Below are positions 51,112-62,942 of a stretch of 64,000 nucleotides of DNA, in pieces. The notes under the pieces are model-generated. The model saw nothing but the letters and a program-made list of their open reading frames with translations, searched no databases and was not told where the DNA came from. The DNA comes from an uncultured Gammaproteobacteria bacterium. GTDB lineage: Bacteria; Pseudomonadota; Gammaproteobacteria; DRLM01. Location of the stretch: NCBI GenBank assembly GCA_947259075.1, contig CAMYKQ010000055.1, positions 23,396 through 87,395 on the forward strand. The letters run 5' to 3'. Numbering within the stretch: the first letter of the stretch is position 1; every line of letters begins with the position of its first letter. The position numbers were made by a program, and so were the translations under genes.

Positions 51112-52820
51112 CGAGTAATAAAGGGGCGGCCAAGTACCGCGGACGACGTATCACGCTGCTCGGCATCATGATCGTGGTGGCGGGCGGTCTGGTTTGGCGC
51201 GCCGTGGATTTGCAAATCCTTCACAAAGAATTTTTGCAGGGCCAGGGTGACGCGCGCCATTTGCGCGTGGTGAGCATCCCCGCGCACCGCGGCATGATTA
51301 CCGACCGTCACGGTGAGCCCTTGGCCATCAGCACGCCGGTGGATTCCATTTGGGCCAATCCCCAAGACTTGCTCGCGGCGCGCGGCGAATGGAAGCAATT
51401 GGCCAAGGCCTTGGGCGTGGACCGGGCCTGGTTGAAGGAGCGGCTGGAGCGCAACGCCGCGCGGGAATTCGTCTATCTCAAACGCCACGTGCAACCGGAG
51501 CTGGCTGAACAAGTGATGGCGCTGGGCATCCCCGGCGTGTCCACCCAGCGGGAATACCGCCGTTACTATCCCGCCGGGGAAGTGGCGGGTCATCTGCTGG
51601 GCTTCACCAACGTCGACGACGCGGGTCAGGAAGGTCTGGAGTTGAGTTTCGAGCAGTTGCTGCACGGCACGCCGGGCAGTATGCGCGTAGTTAAAGACCG
51701 TCTTGGCCGCATCGTCGAAACCGTGGAGCGCATCAACGAGCCGGTGCCGGGCCGCGATCTCGCCCTTAGCATCGACCGCCGCATCCAATATATCGCCTAC
51801 CGTGAATTGAAGGCGGCGGTGCAGGCCAACCGCGCCAAGTCGGGTTCGGCGGTGGTGCTGGACGTGAACACCGGCGAAGTGCTGGCCATGGTGAATCAGC
51901 CCGCCTTCAATCCCAATAATCGCGAGAGCCTGCGCGGCGACCACTACCGCAATCGCGCGGTGACCGACCTCTTCGAGCCGGGTTCCACGGTGAAACCCTT
52001 CACCGTCGCCACGGCCTTGGAGTCGGGTCAATATCAGCCTGGCACCCTCATCGACACCACCCCCGGCACCTTGCGCGTCGGCCCCAACACCATCCGCGAC
52101 GTGCATAACTACGGCCTCATCGACGTCACGACCTTGATCGCCAAATCCAGTAATGTCGGCTCCGGCAAGCTGGCCCTCGCGTTGCCGCCGGAGCAACTGT
52201 GGCGCAAATTCGCGGCCGTGGGTCTGGGTGCGCCCAGCGGCGGTAACGTGCCCGGCGAGGCCCTAGGTTCGCTGCCGGATTATCACCGCTGGTATCCCAT
52301 CGATCGCGTCACCTTCTCTTTCGGCTACGGCCTGTCCGCGTCCACCTTGCAGCTGGCACGCGCTTACGCGGCGCTGGCTAACGGCGGCGTGCTCAAACCG
52401 GTTTCCTTGGTGCCGCTGACGCAGGCGCCCGCCGGTGAGCGGGTCATGGGCGGGCAAGTTGCGCGGCAGGTGGTGGCGATGCTGGAAGCCGCCACCGGTG
52501 ATAAAGGCACCGGCGGCGCGGCGCGCGTGCCTGGTTATCGCGTCGCGGGCAAAACCGGCACGGTGCGTAAATCGGCGCAGGGCGGTTACGCCGAAGACAG
52601 TTATCTTTCCTTGTTCGCCGGTCTCGTGCCCGCCAGCGATCCGCGCTTGGCGATGGTGGTGATGATTAATGACCCGCGCGGCGATCAGTTTTACGGCGGC
52701 GCGGTGGCGGCGCCGGTATTCAGCCGGGTGATGAGCGGCGCGTTGCGGCTGCTCGACGTCGCCCCCGACGACCTGCCAGCCTTCAAAGCGCAAACCGTGG
52801 CCCAGGCGGGGGCTTTATGA
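51108..52820 (+). CDS. ftsI: Penicillin-binding protein 3 / FtsI
   Basis: GTG start overlapping ftsL; LFEPGSTVKPFTVATAL, AKSSNVGSGKL, GKTGTVRK. Confidence 0.96.
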   Translation: MTSNKGAAKYRGRRITLLGIMIVVAGGLVWRAVDLQILHKEFLQGQGDARHLRVVSIPAHRGMITDRHGEPLAISTPVDSIWANPQDLLAARGEWKQLAKALGVDRAWLKERLERNAAREFVYLKRHVQPELAEQVMALGIPGVSTQREYRRYYPAGEVAGHLLGFTNVDDAGQEGLELSFEQLLHGTPGSMRVVKDRLGRIVETVERINEPVPGRDLALSIDRRIQYIAYRELKAAVQANRAKSGSAVVLDVNTGEVLAMVNQPAFNPNNRESLRGDHYRNRAVTDLFEPGSTVKPFTVATALESGQYQPGTLIDTTPGTLRVGPNTIRDVHNYGLIDVTTLIAKSSNVGSGKLALALPPEQLWRKFAAVGLGAPSGGNVPGEALGSLPDYHRWYPIDRVTFSFGYGLSASTLQLARAYAALANGGVLKPVSLVPLTQAPAGERVMGGQVARQVVAMLEAATGDKGTGGAARVPGYRVAGKTGTVRKSAQGGYAEDSYLSLFAGLVPASDPRLAMVVMINDPRGDQFYGGAVAAPVFSRVMSGALRLLDVAPDDLPAFKAQTVAQAGAL

Positions 52821-54343
52821 TGACGGAGCGACGTGCCCCGATGGAGTCAGCGCCGGTTTTAAGCGCGCTGTTGCACGATCTCGCGCCATTACCGGCGCAG
52901 GCGGAGCGCGCGGTGAACGGCGTGACGCTCGACAGCCGCCAAGTCCGGCCGGGCTATTTGTTTATCGCTTGCCGCGGCTTGCGCAGCCGCGGTCATGATT
53001 TCATCGCCGACGCGGTGGCCAAGGGCGCGGTGGCGGTGGTGTACGAGATCGCCGCGGGTGAGCCACCCAGCCTGCCGCTGTTTCTTGGCGGCGTGCCGCA
53101 GATTCCGGTGGTGGACCTCGCTCAGCGCGCGGGCTTGATCGCCGAACGCTTTTTCGGCGAACCCTCGCGCGACTTGTTCATGGTGGGCATCACCGGCACC
53201 AACGGCAAAACCTCGTGCAGCCACTATCTCGCGCAGTGCTTGCACAGTGAGGCGAGTCCTTGCGGTGTGATCGGCACGGTAGGCAACGGCTTGGTGGGTA
53301 TGCTGCGCAGTGGCACGCACACCACGCCTGACGCGGTGAGCCTGCATGCCGAGCTGGCGCAGCTGCGTGAGTCCGGCGCGCGCAGCGTGGTGATGGAGGC
53401 GTCCTCGCATGCGCTGGATCAGGGCCGGGTCAATGCCGTGGCCTTCGATGTGGCTCTGTTCACCAATCTCACGCGCGATCATTTGGATTATCACGCCGAT
53501 ATGGCCGCCTACGGCGCCGCCAAGCAGCGCTTGTTTCACCGGCCCGGCCTGCGTTACGCGGTGGTCAACGGCGATGACGCCTTCGGCCGCGAGATATTGG
53601 CCACTCTGCGTCCCGAGGTGATGGGTGTCAGTTACGGTTTAGAGGGCGCGGTGGCGGCGGCCATTCCTCACGTGCAAGCGCGCGTGCTGCGGCTCGACGC
53701 TGAAGGTATGCAGTTGAGCGTGCGCAGCCCCTGGGGTGAGGGTGAGGTGCGGGTGCCGCTGCTGGGCCGTTTCAATGCCAGCAATGTGCTGGCGGTGCTC
53801 GCCACGCTGTTAATCATGGACACCGGTTTCGCTGAGGCCTTGCGCCGGCTGGCGCGGCTGCAGGCGGTGGCCGGGCGCATGCAGTGTTTCGGCGGCGGCA
53901 GCGCGCCACGCGTGGTGATCGATTACGCCCACACCCCTGATGCCTTGGAGCAGGCGCTCACGGCCTTGCGCGCTCATTGCCGCGGCCGCCTGTGGTGCGT
54001 GTTCGGTTGCGGCGGTGATCGCGATCGCGGCAAGCGGCCGTTGATGGGCGCGGTGGCCTCGCGTCTCGCGGACCGGCTCGTGATCACCGACGACAACCCG
54101 CGCGGCGAAGAACCGCAAGCCATCACCGCCGATATCATGGCCGGCGTGGACGCGGCGGCCGAGGTGCAGCTGATACACGAACGCGCCGCCGCCATCGCCT
54201 ACGCGGTGACGCAGGCCGGTGAGGGTGATGTGGTGCTGGTGGCGGGCAAGGGTCACGAAACCTATCAGCAGATCGGCGCGCAATATCTGCCCTATTCCGA
54301 TCAGGCGGTGGCGTTGCGATTATTGAGCGGAGGCCGTCCATGA
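52817..54343 (+). CDS. murE: UDP-MurNAc-tripeptide synthetase MurE
   Basis: GITGTNGKTSCSHYLAQCL; DNPRGEEPQAI (DNPR motif). Confidence 0.97.
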   Translation: MMTERRAPMESAPVLSALLHDLAPLPAQAERAVNGVTLDSRQVRPGYLFIACRGLRSRGHDFIADAVAKGAVAVVYEIAAGEPPSLPLFLGGVPQIPVVDLAQRAGLIAERFFGEPSRDLFMVGITGTNGKTSCSHYLAQCLHSEASPCGVIGTVGNGLVGMLRSGTHTTPDAVSLHAELAQLRESGARSVVMEASSHALDQGRVNAVAFDVALFTNLTRDHLDYHADMAAYGAAKQRLFHRPGLRYAVVNGDDAFGREILATLRPEVMGVSYGLEGAVAAAIPHVQARVLRLDAEGMQLSVRSPWGEGEVRVPLLGRFNASNVLAVLATLLIMDTGFAEALRRLARLQAVAGRMQCFGGGSAPRVVIDYAHTPDALEQALTALRAHCRGRLWCVFGCGGDRDRGKRPLMGAVASRLADRLVITDDNPRGEEPQAITADIMAGVDAAAEVQLIHERAAAIAYAVTQAGEGDVVLVAGKGHETYQQIGAQYLPYSDQAVALRLLSGGRP

Positions 54344-55740
54344 ACGGCATGCTGCTGAGCGTGGCGGCGCGCATCGCGGGCGGTGTGGTGTATGGCGCGG
54401 ATACGGCGTTCGACGCCGTGAGTATTGATACGCGCACGCTGAATGCGGGCGCGTTGTACGTTGCGATCAACGGTGAGCGTTACGATGGCCACGTCTTCGC
54501 CGCCGAGGCGGTGGCGCGCGGCGCGCAGGCGCTGCTGGTGAGCGCGCGGCAAGACGTGGCCGTGCCGCAGATCGTGGTGAAGGACACGCGTTTGGCCTTG
54601 GGCAAGATCGCCGCCGCCTGGCGCGCGATGTTTACCTTGCCGGTCATCGGCGTCACCGGCAGTAACGGCAAGACCACGGTCAAGGAAATGATCGCCGCGA
54701 TCCTGCGTCAGCGCGGCGAGGTGCTGGTGACGCAGGGCAACCTCAATAACGACCTCGGCGTGCCACTGACCTTGTTTGGTTTGCGCGCGCATCATCAGTA
54801 CGCCGTGATCGAAATGGGCGCCAATCACCTCGGTGAAATCGCCTATGTCGCCGGTTTGGCCAAGCCCACGGTGGCCTTGATTACCAACGCCGGCGCGGCG
54901 CATTTGGAAGGTTTCGGCAGTCTCGAAGGCGTGGCGCGCGGCAAGGGCGAGATTTACGAGGCGCTGGCGGCGGACGGGGTGGCGGTGCTCAATGCCAATG
55001 ATGCCTTCGCCGCGTACTGGCGGCGCTTGATCGGCGCGCGGCGGATGATCAGCTTCGGTCTCGCCGGGGCCGAGGTCAGTTTGGTGGAAGGTTCGGAGCG
55101 TCTGGAGCAAGGCGTGGAATTGACGACGGCCTTCAGCTTGCGCACCCCGCAAGGTGAGACGCCCGTGCAATTGCATCTGCTCGGCCGGCACAACCAGATC
55201 AATGCCTGCGCCGCCGCGGCCGCGGCCCTGGCGGTGGGCGCGACGCTGGAGCATATCCGCTGCGGTCTCGCCGCTATGCGAGCGGTGAAAGGACGTTTGC
55301 AGCTCAAGCGCGCCGGCGCGCGGGCGAACGTCATCGATGACAGCTACAACGCCAATCCCGATTCCGCGCGCGCCGCTTTGCAAGTGTTGGTGGATCTGCC
55401 CGGGCGCTCCGTGTTCGTGATGGGTGATATGGGCGAACTTGGCGCGGACGCCGAGGATTTGCACGCGGCCTTGGGCGCCGAGGCGCGCATGATGGGCGTG
55501 AGCGAGCTATATACCACCGGCGCGTTGTGCGCCGCCGCCGCGTCGGCCTTCGGCCCGGGCGCGCGCCACTTTTCCACGCAGGCGGATTTGATCAGCGCCT
55601 TGCGCCGGCGCGTGCGCCAAAGCGAGGAGACGCTGATGCTGCTGGTCAAGGGTTCGCGCCGCGCGCGCATGGAAAATGTAGTGGAGGCGCTAGTGAGCGC
55701 TGAAGATCAGTTTGATTCCCGGCAAACGGGAGAGGGTTGA
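54340..55740 (+). CDS. murF: UDP-MurNAc-pentapeptide synthetase MurF
   Basis: [34 protein letters not shown]. Confidence 0.97.
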   Translation: MNGMLLSVAARIAGGVVYGADTAFDAVSIDTRTLNAGALYVAINGERYDGHVFAAEAVARGAQALLVSARQDVAVPQIVVKDTRLALGKIAAAWRAMFTLPVIGVTGSNGKTTVKEMIAAILRQRGEVLVTQGNLNNDLGVPLTLFGLRAHHQYAVIEMGANHLGEIAYVAGLAKPTVALITNAGAAHLEGFGSLEGVARGKGEIYEALAADGVAVLNANDAFAAYWRRLIGARRMISFGLAGAEVSLVEGSERLEQGVELTTAFSLRTPQGETPVQLHLLGRHNQINACAAAAAALAVGATLEHIRCGLAAMRAVKGRLQLKRAGARANVIDDSYNANPDSARAALQVLVDLPGRSVFVMGDMGELGADAEDLHAALGAEARMMGVSELYTTGALCAAAASAFGPGARHFSTQADLISALRRRVRQSEETLMLLVKGSRRARMENVVEALVSAEDQFDSRQTGEG

Positions 55741-55745
55741 CGTCC

Positions 55746-56828
55746 GTGTTGCTTTATCTCACACAATGGCTGGCGCAAAGCTACAGTGGCTTCAACGTGT
55801 TTCAGTACATCACGCTGCGCGCGATTCTGGGCGTGCTCACCGCGCTGGTGTTTTTGTTCATCTTCGGCCCGGCGATGATACGCTGGCTCAGCCAGTATCA
55901 AATTGGCCAGCAAATACGCGAGCTGGGGCCGCAGAGCCATCAGAAAAAGGCCGGCACGCCGACCATGGGCGGCGCGCTGATTCTAGCGGCGGTGACGGTG
56001 AGCACCCTGTTATGGGCGGATTTGAGTAATCGTTACATCTGGGTGGTGCTGATCGTCACGCTGGCGTTCGGCGCCATCGGCTGGTGGGATGACTACAAAA
56101 AGCTGGTGCTGAAAAATTCCAAGGGCATGTCGGCGCGCGCGAAATATTCTTGGCAATCGCTGGCGGGTTTGGGCGCCGCGCTGTTTTTGTATTACACCGC
56201 GCAGACGCCGGCGGAGACCCAACTCATCGTTCCCTTCTTGAAGGAAACTTATATTCCGCTGGGCCTGGGATTTATCGTGCTCGCTTATTTGGTGATCGTC
56301 GGCAGCAGTAACGCGGTGAATCTCACCGACGGTCTCGACGGCTTGGCGATTATGCCCACGGTGCTGGTCGCGGGTGCGCTGGGCATCTTCGCCTACGTCA
56401 CCGGTCACGTGAAATTCGCCGATTATCTCAGCATTCCCTACGTGGCGGGCGTGGGTGAGCTGGTGGTGATCTGCGGCGCGCTGGTGGGCGCGGGTCTGGG
56501 TTTTTTATGGTTCAACGCCTATCCCGCGCAGGTGTTCATGGGCGACATCGGCGCGCTGGCGCTGGGCGCGGCGCTGGGGGTGATCGCGGTGATCGTCCAT
56601 CAGGAGATCGTGCTGTTCATCATGGGCGGGGTGTTCGTGATGGAGACGCTTTCAGTGGTATTGCAAGTGGCCTCGTTCAAGCTCACGGGCAAACGCATCT
56701 TCCGCATGGCGCCGCTGCATCATCATTTTGAATTGAAGGGCTGGCCGGAGCCGCGGGTCATCGTGCGCTTCTGGATCATCACGGTGTTGCTGGTGCTCGT
56801 CGGTCTGGCGAGTTTGAAGATACGGTAA
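55746..56828 (+). CDS. mraY: Phospho-MurNAc-pentapeptide transferase MraY
   Basis: [56 protein letters not shown] 55746 preferred over TTG 55737. Confidence 0.96.
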   Translation: MLLYLTQWLAQSYSGFNVFQYITLRAILGVLTALVFLFIFGPAMIRWLSQYQIGQQIRELGPQSHQKKAGTPTMGGALILAAVTVSTLLWADLSNRYIWVVLIVTLAFGAIGWWDDYKKLVLKNSKGMSARAKYSWQSLAGLGAALFLYYTAQTPAETQLIVPFLKETYIPLGLGFIVLAYLVIVGSSNAVNLTDGLDGLAIMPTVLVAGALGIFAYVTGHVKFADYLSIPYVAGVGELVVICGALVGAGLGFLWFNAYPAQVFMGDIGALALGAALGVIAVIVHQEIVLFIMGGVFVMETLSVVLQVASFKLTGKRIFRMAPLHHHFELKGWPEPRVIVRFWIITVLLVLVGLASLKIR

Positions 56829-58309
56829 TGGGATTGACGGTGAACGCGTTAAAGACAGGCAATCACTCGACGATGATTAAACGCGATCTGCCCAACCTCA
56901 TCGTGGGTCTGGGCAAGACGGGTTTGTCCTGCGCGCGCTTTCTCGCCAAGCGCGGCGAACACTTCGCCGTCATCGACAGCCGCGCTAATCCGCCCGAGCT
57001 CGCGGCATTGCGCCGTGAATTTCCCGAGGCGGAGGCGCACCTCGGCGGCTTCGATCCCATGGTGATTTTCAGCGCCGAGCGTTTGATCGTCAGCCCCGGC
57101 GTCGCGCTATCGGAGGCGCCCATCACCGCCGCCGTCAATCGCGGCGCCGAGGCGCTGGGTGATATCGAACTTTTCGCACGCGCCGTACAGGGAAGTACAA
57201 GTGCCGCGGGAGGCGGGATGCCGGGAGCGGCCGCCGTACAGGGAAGTACAAGTGCCGCGGGAGGCAGGATGCCGGGAGCGGCCGCGGCACACGCGCCGGT
57301 GATCGCCATCACCGGCTCCAACGGCAAGAGCACGGTGACCACGCTGGTGGGCGAGATGCTCGCCGAGGCCGGTAAGCGCGTGCGGGTCGGCGGTAATCTC
57401 GGCACCCCGGCGCTGGATTTGCTCGAGGACGAGGCGCCCGATTGCTATGTGCTGGAACTGTCGAGCTTTCAATTGGAGAGCACCTCGAGTTTGAACGCCG
57501 CCGCGGCCGCGGTGCTGAACCTGAGCTCGGATCACATGGACCGCTATCGCGACATGACGGAGTATGCCGCCGCCAAGGCGCGCATCTATCGCGGCGACGG
57601 CGTGATGGTGGTGAATCAAGACGATCCCGTGGTGATGGCCATGGCCGAGCGCGGACGGCGCCTGGTGCGTTTCGGTTTGGGTGCGCCCGCCGCCGGGGAT
57701 TTCGGCGTGGTCGAGCGCGCGGGTCTGCCGTGGCTGGCCAAGGGCGAACATGTGCTGATGAGCGCGGCCGAGTTGCGCATCAAAGGGCAGCACAATATCG
57801 CCAACGCCCTCGCCGCGCTGGCCTTGGGCGAGGCCGTGGGCGCGCCCATGGATGGCATGCTTGCCACGCTGCGGCGTTTCGCCGGTTTGCCGCACCGCAC
57901 GCAATGGGTGGCGACCAGCGGCGGCGTGACTTGGTACAACGATTCCAAGGGCACCAACGTCGGCGCGACGCTGGCCGCGCTGCAAGGCATGCCCGGCAAG
58001 GTAGTCTTGATCGCCGGCGGTCAAGGCAAGGGCCAGGATTTTACCCCGCTCAAAGACGCGGCGGCGGCCAAGGCGCGCGCGGTGATTTTGCTGGGCCGCG
58101 ACGCGGCGCTGATCGAGCGCGCCTTGGCCGGCGTGGTGCCGGTGGTGCTGGTGGCGGAGATGGACGAAGCGGTAGTGCGCGCGCGTGAATTGGCGCAAGC
58201 GGGCGATACCGTTTTGCTTTCGCCCGCCTGCGCCAGCCTCGATATGTTCAAAGGTTATGACCATCGCGGTGATGTCTTTACCGCGGCGGTGCGGAGCGTG
58301 TTGTCATGA
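56828..58309 (+). CDS. murD: UDP-MurNAc-L-Ala:D-Glu ligase MurD carrying an in-frame repeat insertion
   Basis: [67 protein letters not shown]; ~34-aa insertion just before the P-loop. Confidence 0.96.
   Translation: [493 protein letters not shown]
57182..57283 (+). repeat. Two tandem 51-bp repeats inside murD, in frame, with hairpin potential
   Basis: Copies 57182-57232 and 57233-57283 differ at one base; encode [11 protein letters not shown](G/R)MPGAA twice. Confidence 0.95.
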
Positions 58310-59478
58310 TGGGCGCCGTTGCGAATGCGGGTGAACGCCGCCAAGCGGTGGGCGGTGCCAATCCCTGGTTTGATCCGCTGCTCCTCGGCGTGGCGGTGAC
58401 GCTGCTGGCCTTGGGCTTGGTGATGGTGGTCTCGGCCTCGATCAGTCTGTCCGACCGTCAATTCGGCCAGCCTTTTTATTACGCCATGCGCCAAGCCTTG
58501 TTCGTCGCGATGGGCTTGCTGGCGGCGTGGGCGGTGACGCGCACCCGCCTGGTGTATTGGGAAAAGGGCGGCGTGGTGTTGTTGTTCGCGGGCCTCGCCT
58601 TGCTGGTGGCGGTGCTGATTCCCGGTTTGGGGCGCGAGGTCAACGGCAGCAGCCGCTGGCTGCCTTTCGGTTTGTTTAATCTGCAGGCCTCCGAGCCGGT
58701 GAAGCTGTTCGTCATCATCTATCTCGCCGGTTATCTGGTGCGCCACGGCGAAGAATTGCGCAACTCTTTTTTGGGTTTTCTCAAGCCGCTGGTGTTGTTG
58801 TCCTTCATCGCGCTGTTGTTGTTGCTGGAGCCGGATTTCGGCGCGACGGCCGTCATCTTCGCCACCGCCTTGGGCATGATCTTCCTCGGCGGCGTGCGTC
58901 TGTGGCAATTCGCTTTGGTGCTGGGCGCGGTGGGCGCGGCCGCCGCCGCCTTGGCGCTGACCTCGCCCTACCGCATGCAGCGTTTGACCACCTTCCTCGA
59001 TCCCTGGGCCGATCCCTTCGACAGCGGCTTTCAGCTCACCCAAGCCTTGATCGCCGTCGGTCGCGGCGAGTGGTTTGGCGTGGGTCTCGGCGGCTCGATA
59101 CAAAAATTATTTTATTTGCCCGAGGCGCACACCGACTTTTTGTTCGCCGTGCTCGCCGAAGAATTGGGCCTGCTGGGTGTGATCGGGGTCTTGTGTCTGT
59201 TCGCGCTGCTGCTGTGGCGCGCCTTCGTCATCGGCTATCGCGCCGAGTTGAGCGGCAACCGCTTTGGCGCGTACCTGTCGTATGGCATCGGCCTGTGGCT
59301 GGGGCTGCAGGCCTTCATCAATATCGGCGTGAACATGGGCGCGCTGCCCACCAAGGGTTTGACTCTGCCGCTGATGAGTTACGGCGGCTCCAGCATCATC
59401 ATCATGTGCATGGCGGTGGCGCTGTTGCTGCGCGTGGATTTCGAGACACGCTTTCCGCGCGGGAGGAAAACCTCATGA
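58306..59478 (+). CDS. ftsW: Lipid II polymerase FtsW
   Basis: WFDPLLLGVAVTLLALGLVMVVSASISLSDRQFGQPFYYAMRQ; LPLMSYGGSSIIIMCMAVALLLRVDFE. Confidence 0.96.
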   Translation: MMGAVANAGERRQAVGGANPWFDPLLLGVAVTLLALGLVMVVSASISLSDRQFGQPFYYAMRQALFVAMGLLAAWAVTRTRLVYWEKGGVVLLFAGLALLVAVLIPGLGREVNGSSRWLPFGLFNLQASEPVKLFVIIYLAGYLVRHGEELRNSFLGFLKPLVLLSFIALLLLLEPDFGATAVIFATALGMIFLGGVRLWQFALVLGAVGAAAAALALTSPYRMQRLTTFLDPWADPFDSGFQLTQALIAVGRGEWFGVGLGGSIQKLFYLPEAHTDFLFAVLAEELGLLGVIGVLCLFALLLWRAFVIGYRAELSGNRFGAYLSYGIGLWLGLQAFINIGVNMGALPTKGLTLPLMSYGGSSIIIMCMAVALLLRVDFETRFPRGRKTS

Positions 59479-60554
59479 CGCGGGTGATGATCATGGCGGG
59501 CGGCACCGGCGGCCACGTCTTTCCCGCGCTGGCGGTGGCGGCGGAATTACGCGCCCGCGGCGCCGAGGTGTTCTGGCTGGGCACGCGCCGCGGCCTGGAA
59601 GCCAAGCTGGTGCCGGCGGCCGGCATCGCGGTGGAATGGATCAGCGTCGCCGGTCTGCGCGGCAAGGGCGGCTTGGCCTTATTGCTGGCGCCGTTTCAAT
59701 TATTGCGCGCGGCGTTGCAAGTCACGGCCGTCATCTTCCGCCAGCGGCCGACGGTGGTGCTGGGCATGGGTGGTTTCGTCACCGGGCCGGGCGGGCTGAT
59801 GACCTGGCTGTTGCGCAAGCCGCTGGTGATCCACGAGCAGAACGCCGTCGCGGGGCTGACCAACTGGTTGCTGGCGCCGCTGGCGCAGCGGGTGTGCGCG
59901 GCCTTCCCCAATACCTTTCGCCGCGCGGACGTGTTACACACCGGCAATCCGGTAAGGCATGAGATCGCCGCGCTGCCCGCGCCCGAGCAGCGTTTCGCCG
60001 GCCGCGGCGGCCCGCTCAAATTATTGGTGCTGGGCGGCAGCCTCGGCGCGCGCGCGCTCAACGACACCGTGCCCGCGGCGGTGGCGCTGATGAAAACGCG
60101 GCCGGAAATCCGGCATCAAGCGGGCGGTAACAATCTCGACGCGGCGCGCGCCGCGTATCAAGCCGCGGGTGTTGATGCCCGCATCGAGGCCTTCATCGAT
60201 GACATGGCCGGCGCCTATGCCTGGGCGGACTTGGTGCTGTGCCGCGCCGGCGCGCTCACCATCGCCGAACTCGCGGCCGCCGGTGTCGGCGCGGTGCTGG
60301 TGCCGTATCCGCACGCGGTGGACGATCATCAAAGCCGCAATGCGGATTATTTAGTGCGGGCGCAGGCAGCGTTAGTCGTGCAGCAAAACGCGCTTTCGCC
60401 CGCGCGCTTGGCTGAGTTGCTGGCGCCGTTTTGTGAGCCCGGCGCTGAAGCGCGCACGCGTTTGTTAAAGATGGCGCGGGCGGCACGGCAGTTAGCCCTC
60501 ACCGGCGCGGCGGCCGTGGTGGCGCAACAATGCATGGAGGCGGCCAATGACTGA
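59475..60554 (+). CDS. murG: UDP-GlcNAc transferase MurG
   Basis: [47 protein letters not shown]. Confidence 0.97.
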   Translation: MTRVMIMAGGTGGHVFPALAVAAELRARGAEVFWLGTRRGLEAKLVPAAGIAVEWISVAGLRGKGGLALLLAPFQLLRAALQVTAVIFRQRPTVVLGMGGFVTGPGGLMTWLLRKPLVIHEQNAVAGLTNWLLAPLAQRVCAAFPNTFRRADVLHTGNPVRHEIAALPAPEQRFAGRGGPLKLLVLGGSLGARALNDTVPAAVALMKTRPEIRHQAGGNNLDAARAAYQAAGVDARIEAFIDDMAGAYAWADLVLCRAGALTIAELAAAGVGAVLVPYPHAVDDHQSRNADYLVRAQAALVVQQNALSPARLAELLAPFCEPGAEARTRLLKMARAARQLALTGAAAVVAQQCMEAAND

Positions 60555-61992
60555 GCGGCTGGCGAAAGACGGCAAGGCGCTGACGCGCGAGCGCATGCGG
60601 CGCATCTCGCGCATCCACTTCGTCGGCATCGGCGGCGTGGGCATGGGCGGCATCGCCGAGGTCTTGTGCAATCTCGGTTATCAGGTCTCCGGTTCGGACA
60701 TAAAAGAAAACGCGCTCACTGCCCGCCTCGCCGGGCTGGGCGTGCAGGTGCACATCGGCCACCGCGCCGAGTGGGTGGCGGGCTGCGACGTGGTGGTGGT
60801 CTCCACCGCGGTGGATCCGGCTAATCCCGAAGTGGTGGCGGCGCACGAGCAGCGCATCCCGGTGGTGCGGCGCGCCGAGATGCTCGCCGAGTTGATGCGT
60901 TTCCGCTACGGCATCGCGGTCGCTGGCACCCACGGTAAGACTACTACTACCAGTTTGGTCGCAAGCGTGCTGGCCGAAGGCGGCTTGGACCCGACCTTCG
61001 TCATCGGCGGCCGTCTCAACAGCGCGGGGACCAACGCGCGTCTGGGCGCCGGTGATTATCTGGTGGCGGAGGCGGACGAGAGCGACGCCTCCTTCTTGCA
61101 TTTGTTGCCGATGATCTCCGTGGTCACCAATATCGACGCCGATCACATGAGTACCTACGGCGGCGACTTCGCGCGCCTGCGCCAGACCTTCATCGAGTTT
61201 CTGCATCAACTGCCTTTTTACGGGCTGGCGGTGTTGTGTCTCGACGATCCCGAGATCGCCGAGTTGCTGTCCAAGGTGCCGCGCCCCTCACTGACCTACG
61301 GCATAGACAGCGAGGCGGATGTGCGCGCCCACGAGATCGAGCAGCACGAAAACATCACGCGCTTCACGGTGACGCGCCCCGGCCGCGAAGGGCGCTTGGC
61401 GGTCACGCTGAATATGGGCGGGCGTCACAATGTGCTCAACGCCCTGGCCGCCATCGCCGTGGCGCACGAACTGGGCGTCGACGACGCCGCGATCCAGCGC
61501 GCCCTGGCCGGTTTCCAGGGTATAGGCCGGCGCTTTCAGATGTACGGCGAACTCGACAGCGCCGCGGGCAAAATTCTGATGATCGACGACTACGGCCACC
61601 ATCCGCGCGAGGTCGCCGCCACGGTGCAGGCCATCCGCGCCGGTTGGCCGCAGCGGCGTTTGGTGGTGGCGTTTCAGCCGCACCGTTACAGCCGCACCCG
61701 TGATCTCTTCGAGGACTTCGCCATCGTGCTCTCCGAGATCGATGTGCTGGTCTTGCTCGAGGTTTACCCGGCGGGTGAGGCGCCCATCGCCGGCGCCGAC
61801 GGCCGCGCCTTGAGCCGCGCCATCCGCGCCCGCGGCTTCGTCGATCCGGTGTTCGTGGAAGAGGTGGCGGACCTGCCCGCTGCCTTGAGCGGCGTGTTGC
61901 AAGACGGTGATGTGCTGCTCACGCTCGGCGCGGGCGACATCGGCGCGGCGGCGGCCAAGCTGCCGCAACAATTAGCGGAGGGCGGCGCGTGA
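60547..61992 (+). CDS. murC: UDP-MurNAc-L-alanine ligase MurC
   Basis: [60 protein letters not shown]. Confidence 0.97.
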   Translation: MTERLAKDGKALTRERMRRISRIHFVGIGGVGMGGIAEVLCNLGYQVSGSDIKENALTARLAGLGVQVHIGHRAEWVAGCDVVVVSTAVDPANPEVVAAHEQRIPVVRRAEMLAELMRFRYGIAVAGTHGKTTTTSLVASVLAEGGLDPTFVIGGRLNSAGTNARLGAGDYLVAEADESDASFLHLLPMISVVTNIDADHMSTYGGDFARLRQTFIEFLHQLPFYGLAVLCLDDPEIAELLSKVPRPSLTYGIDSEADVRAHEIEQHENITRFTVTRPGREGRLAVTLNMGGRHNVLNALAAIAVAHELGVDDAAIQRALAGFQGIGRRFQMYGELDSAAGKILMIDDYGHHPREVAATVQAIRAGWPQRRLVVAFQPHRYSRTRDLFEDFAIVLSEIDVLVLLEVYPAGEAPIAGADGRALSRAIRARGFVDPVFVEEVADLPAALSGVLQDGDVLLTLGAGDIGAAAAKLPQQLAEGGA

Positions 61993-62942
61993 TGACCGAA
62001 CTCGACCCTCCCGTCACGCATTCCGCCAGCACCGCGCTGCGCGGCGTGCTGCGTCGCGACGAGCCGCTGGCGCGCCACAACACCTGGCGCGTGGGCGGCG
62101 CGGCGCGGCGTTATTACGAGCCGGCGGATATCAGTGACCTCGCGGCGTTTTTGCGCACGTTGCCACAAGGCGAGCTCGTGCTGTGGCTGGGGCTGGGCAG
62201 CAATCTGCTGGTGCGCGACGGCGGCGTGCCCGGCACGGTGATCGCCACCGCCGGGGCCTTGGATGAGTTAAAGCAAATAGACGCCACGACGGTGCGCGCC
62301 GGGGCGGGCGTGGCCTGTAATAAAGTCGCGCGTTTTTGCGCGCGGCTGAATCTAGTGGGCGCGGAATTTCTCGCCGGCATCCCCGGCACGATGGGCGGCG
62401 CGCTGGCGATGAATGCCGGCGCCTTCGGCGGCGAGACCTGGCCCTTGGTGAAAACGGTGGAGACGCTGGATCGCCGCGGGGTGTTGCGCCGCCGCACGCC
62501 GCAGGATTTCGAAATAGCCTACCGCTCGGTGCGCGGACCGGCGGACGAGTGGTTCGTGGCCGTGGAGCTGCGTGTGCAGCGCGGCGACGGCGAAGCCAGT
62601 CTGGCGCGCGTGAAGGAATTGTTGGAACGGCGCAACACCACCCAGCCCATCGGTCTGCCCAGTTGCGGCTCGGTGTTCCGCAACCCGCCCGGCGATTTCG
62701 CCGCGCGTTTGATCGAGGCGGCGGGCTTGAAGGGTGCGTGCATCGGCGGGGCTTGCGTGTCGACCAAGCACGCCAACTTCATCATCAACACCGGCGAGGC
62801 GACGGCGGCGGACATCGAGGCCTTGATCGCCCGCGTGGCGCGGACGGTGGAAGAGTTGCACGGCGTGAGGCTGTCGCCGGAAGTGCGCATCGTTGGCGTG
62901 GCGGCAACGGATGATGGTGCAGTAAAAGAGGAGCGCGCGTGA
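61989..62942 (+). CDS. murB: UDP-N-acetylenolpyruvoylglucosamine reductase MurB
   Basis: [59 protein letters not shown]. Confidence 0.97.
   Translation: MMTELDPPVTHSASTALRGVLRRDEPLARHNTWRVGGAARRYYEPADISDLAAFLRTLPQGELVLWLGLGSNLLVRDGGVPGTVIATAGALDELKQIDATTVRAGAGVACNKVARFCARLNLVGAEFLAGIPGTMGGALAMNAGAFGGETWPLVKTVETLDRRGVLRRRTPQDFEIAYRSVRGPADEWFVAVELRVQRGDGEASLARVKELLERRNTTQPIGLPSCGSVFRNPPGDFAARLIEAAGLKGACIGGACVSTKHANFIINTGEATAADIEALIARVARTVEELHGVRLSPEVRIVGVAATDDGAVKEERA

Noticed and set aside
54301-55464. 387-aa minus-strand ORF antisense to murF
   Set aside because: Shadow ORF in high-GC sequence opposite a confident essential gene.
57107-58264. 385-aa minus-strand ORF antisense to murD including the repeat
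   Set aside because: Frame also runs through the 51-bp repeats but has no domain or plausible start; the forward MurD frame is certain.
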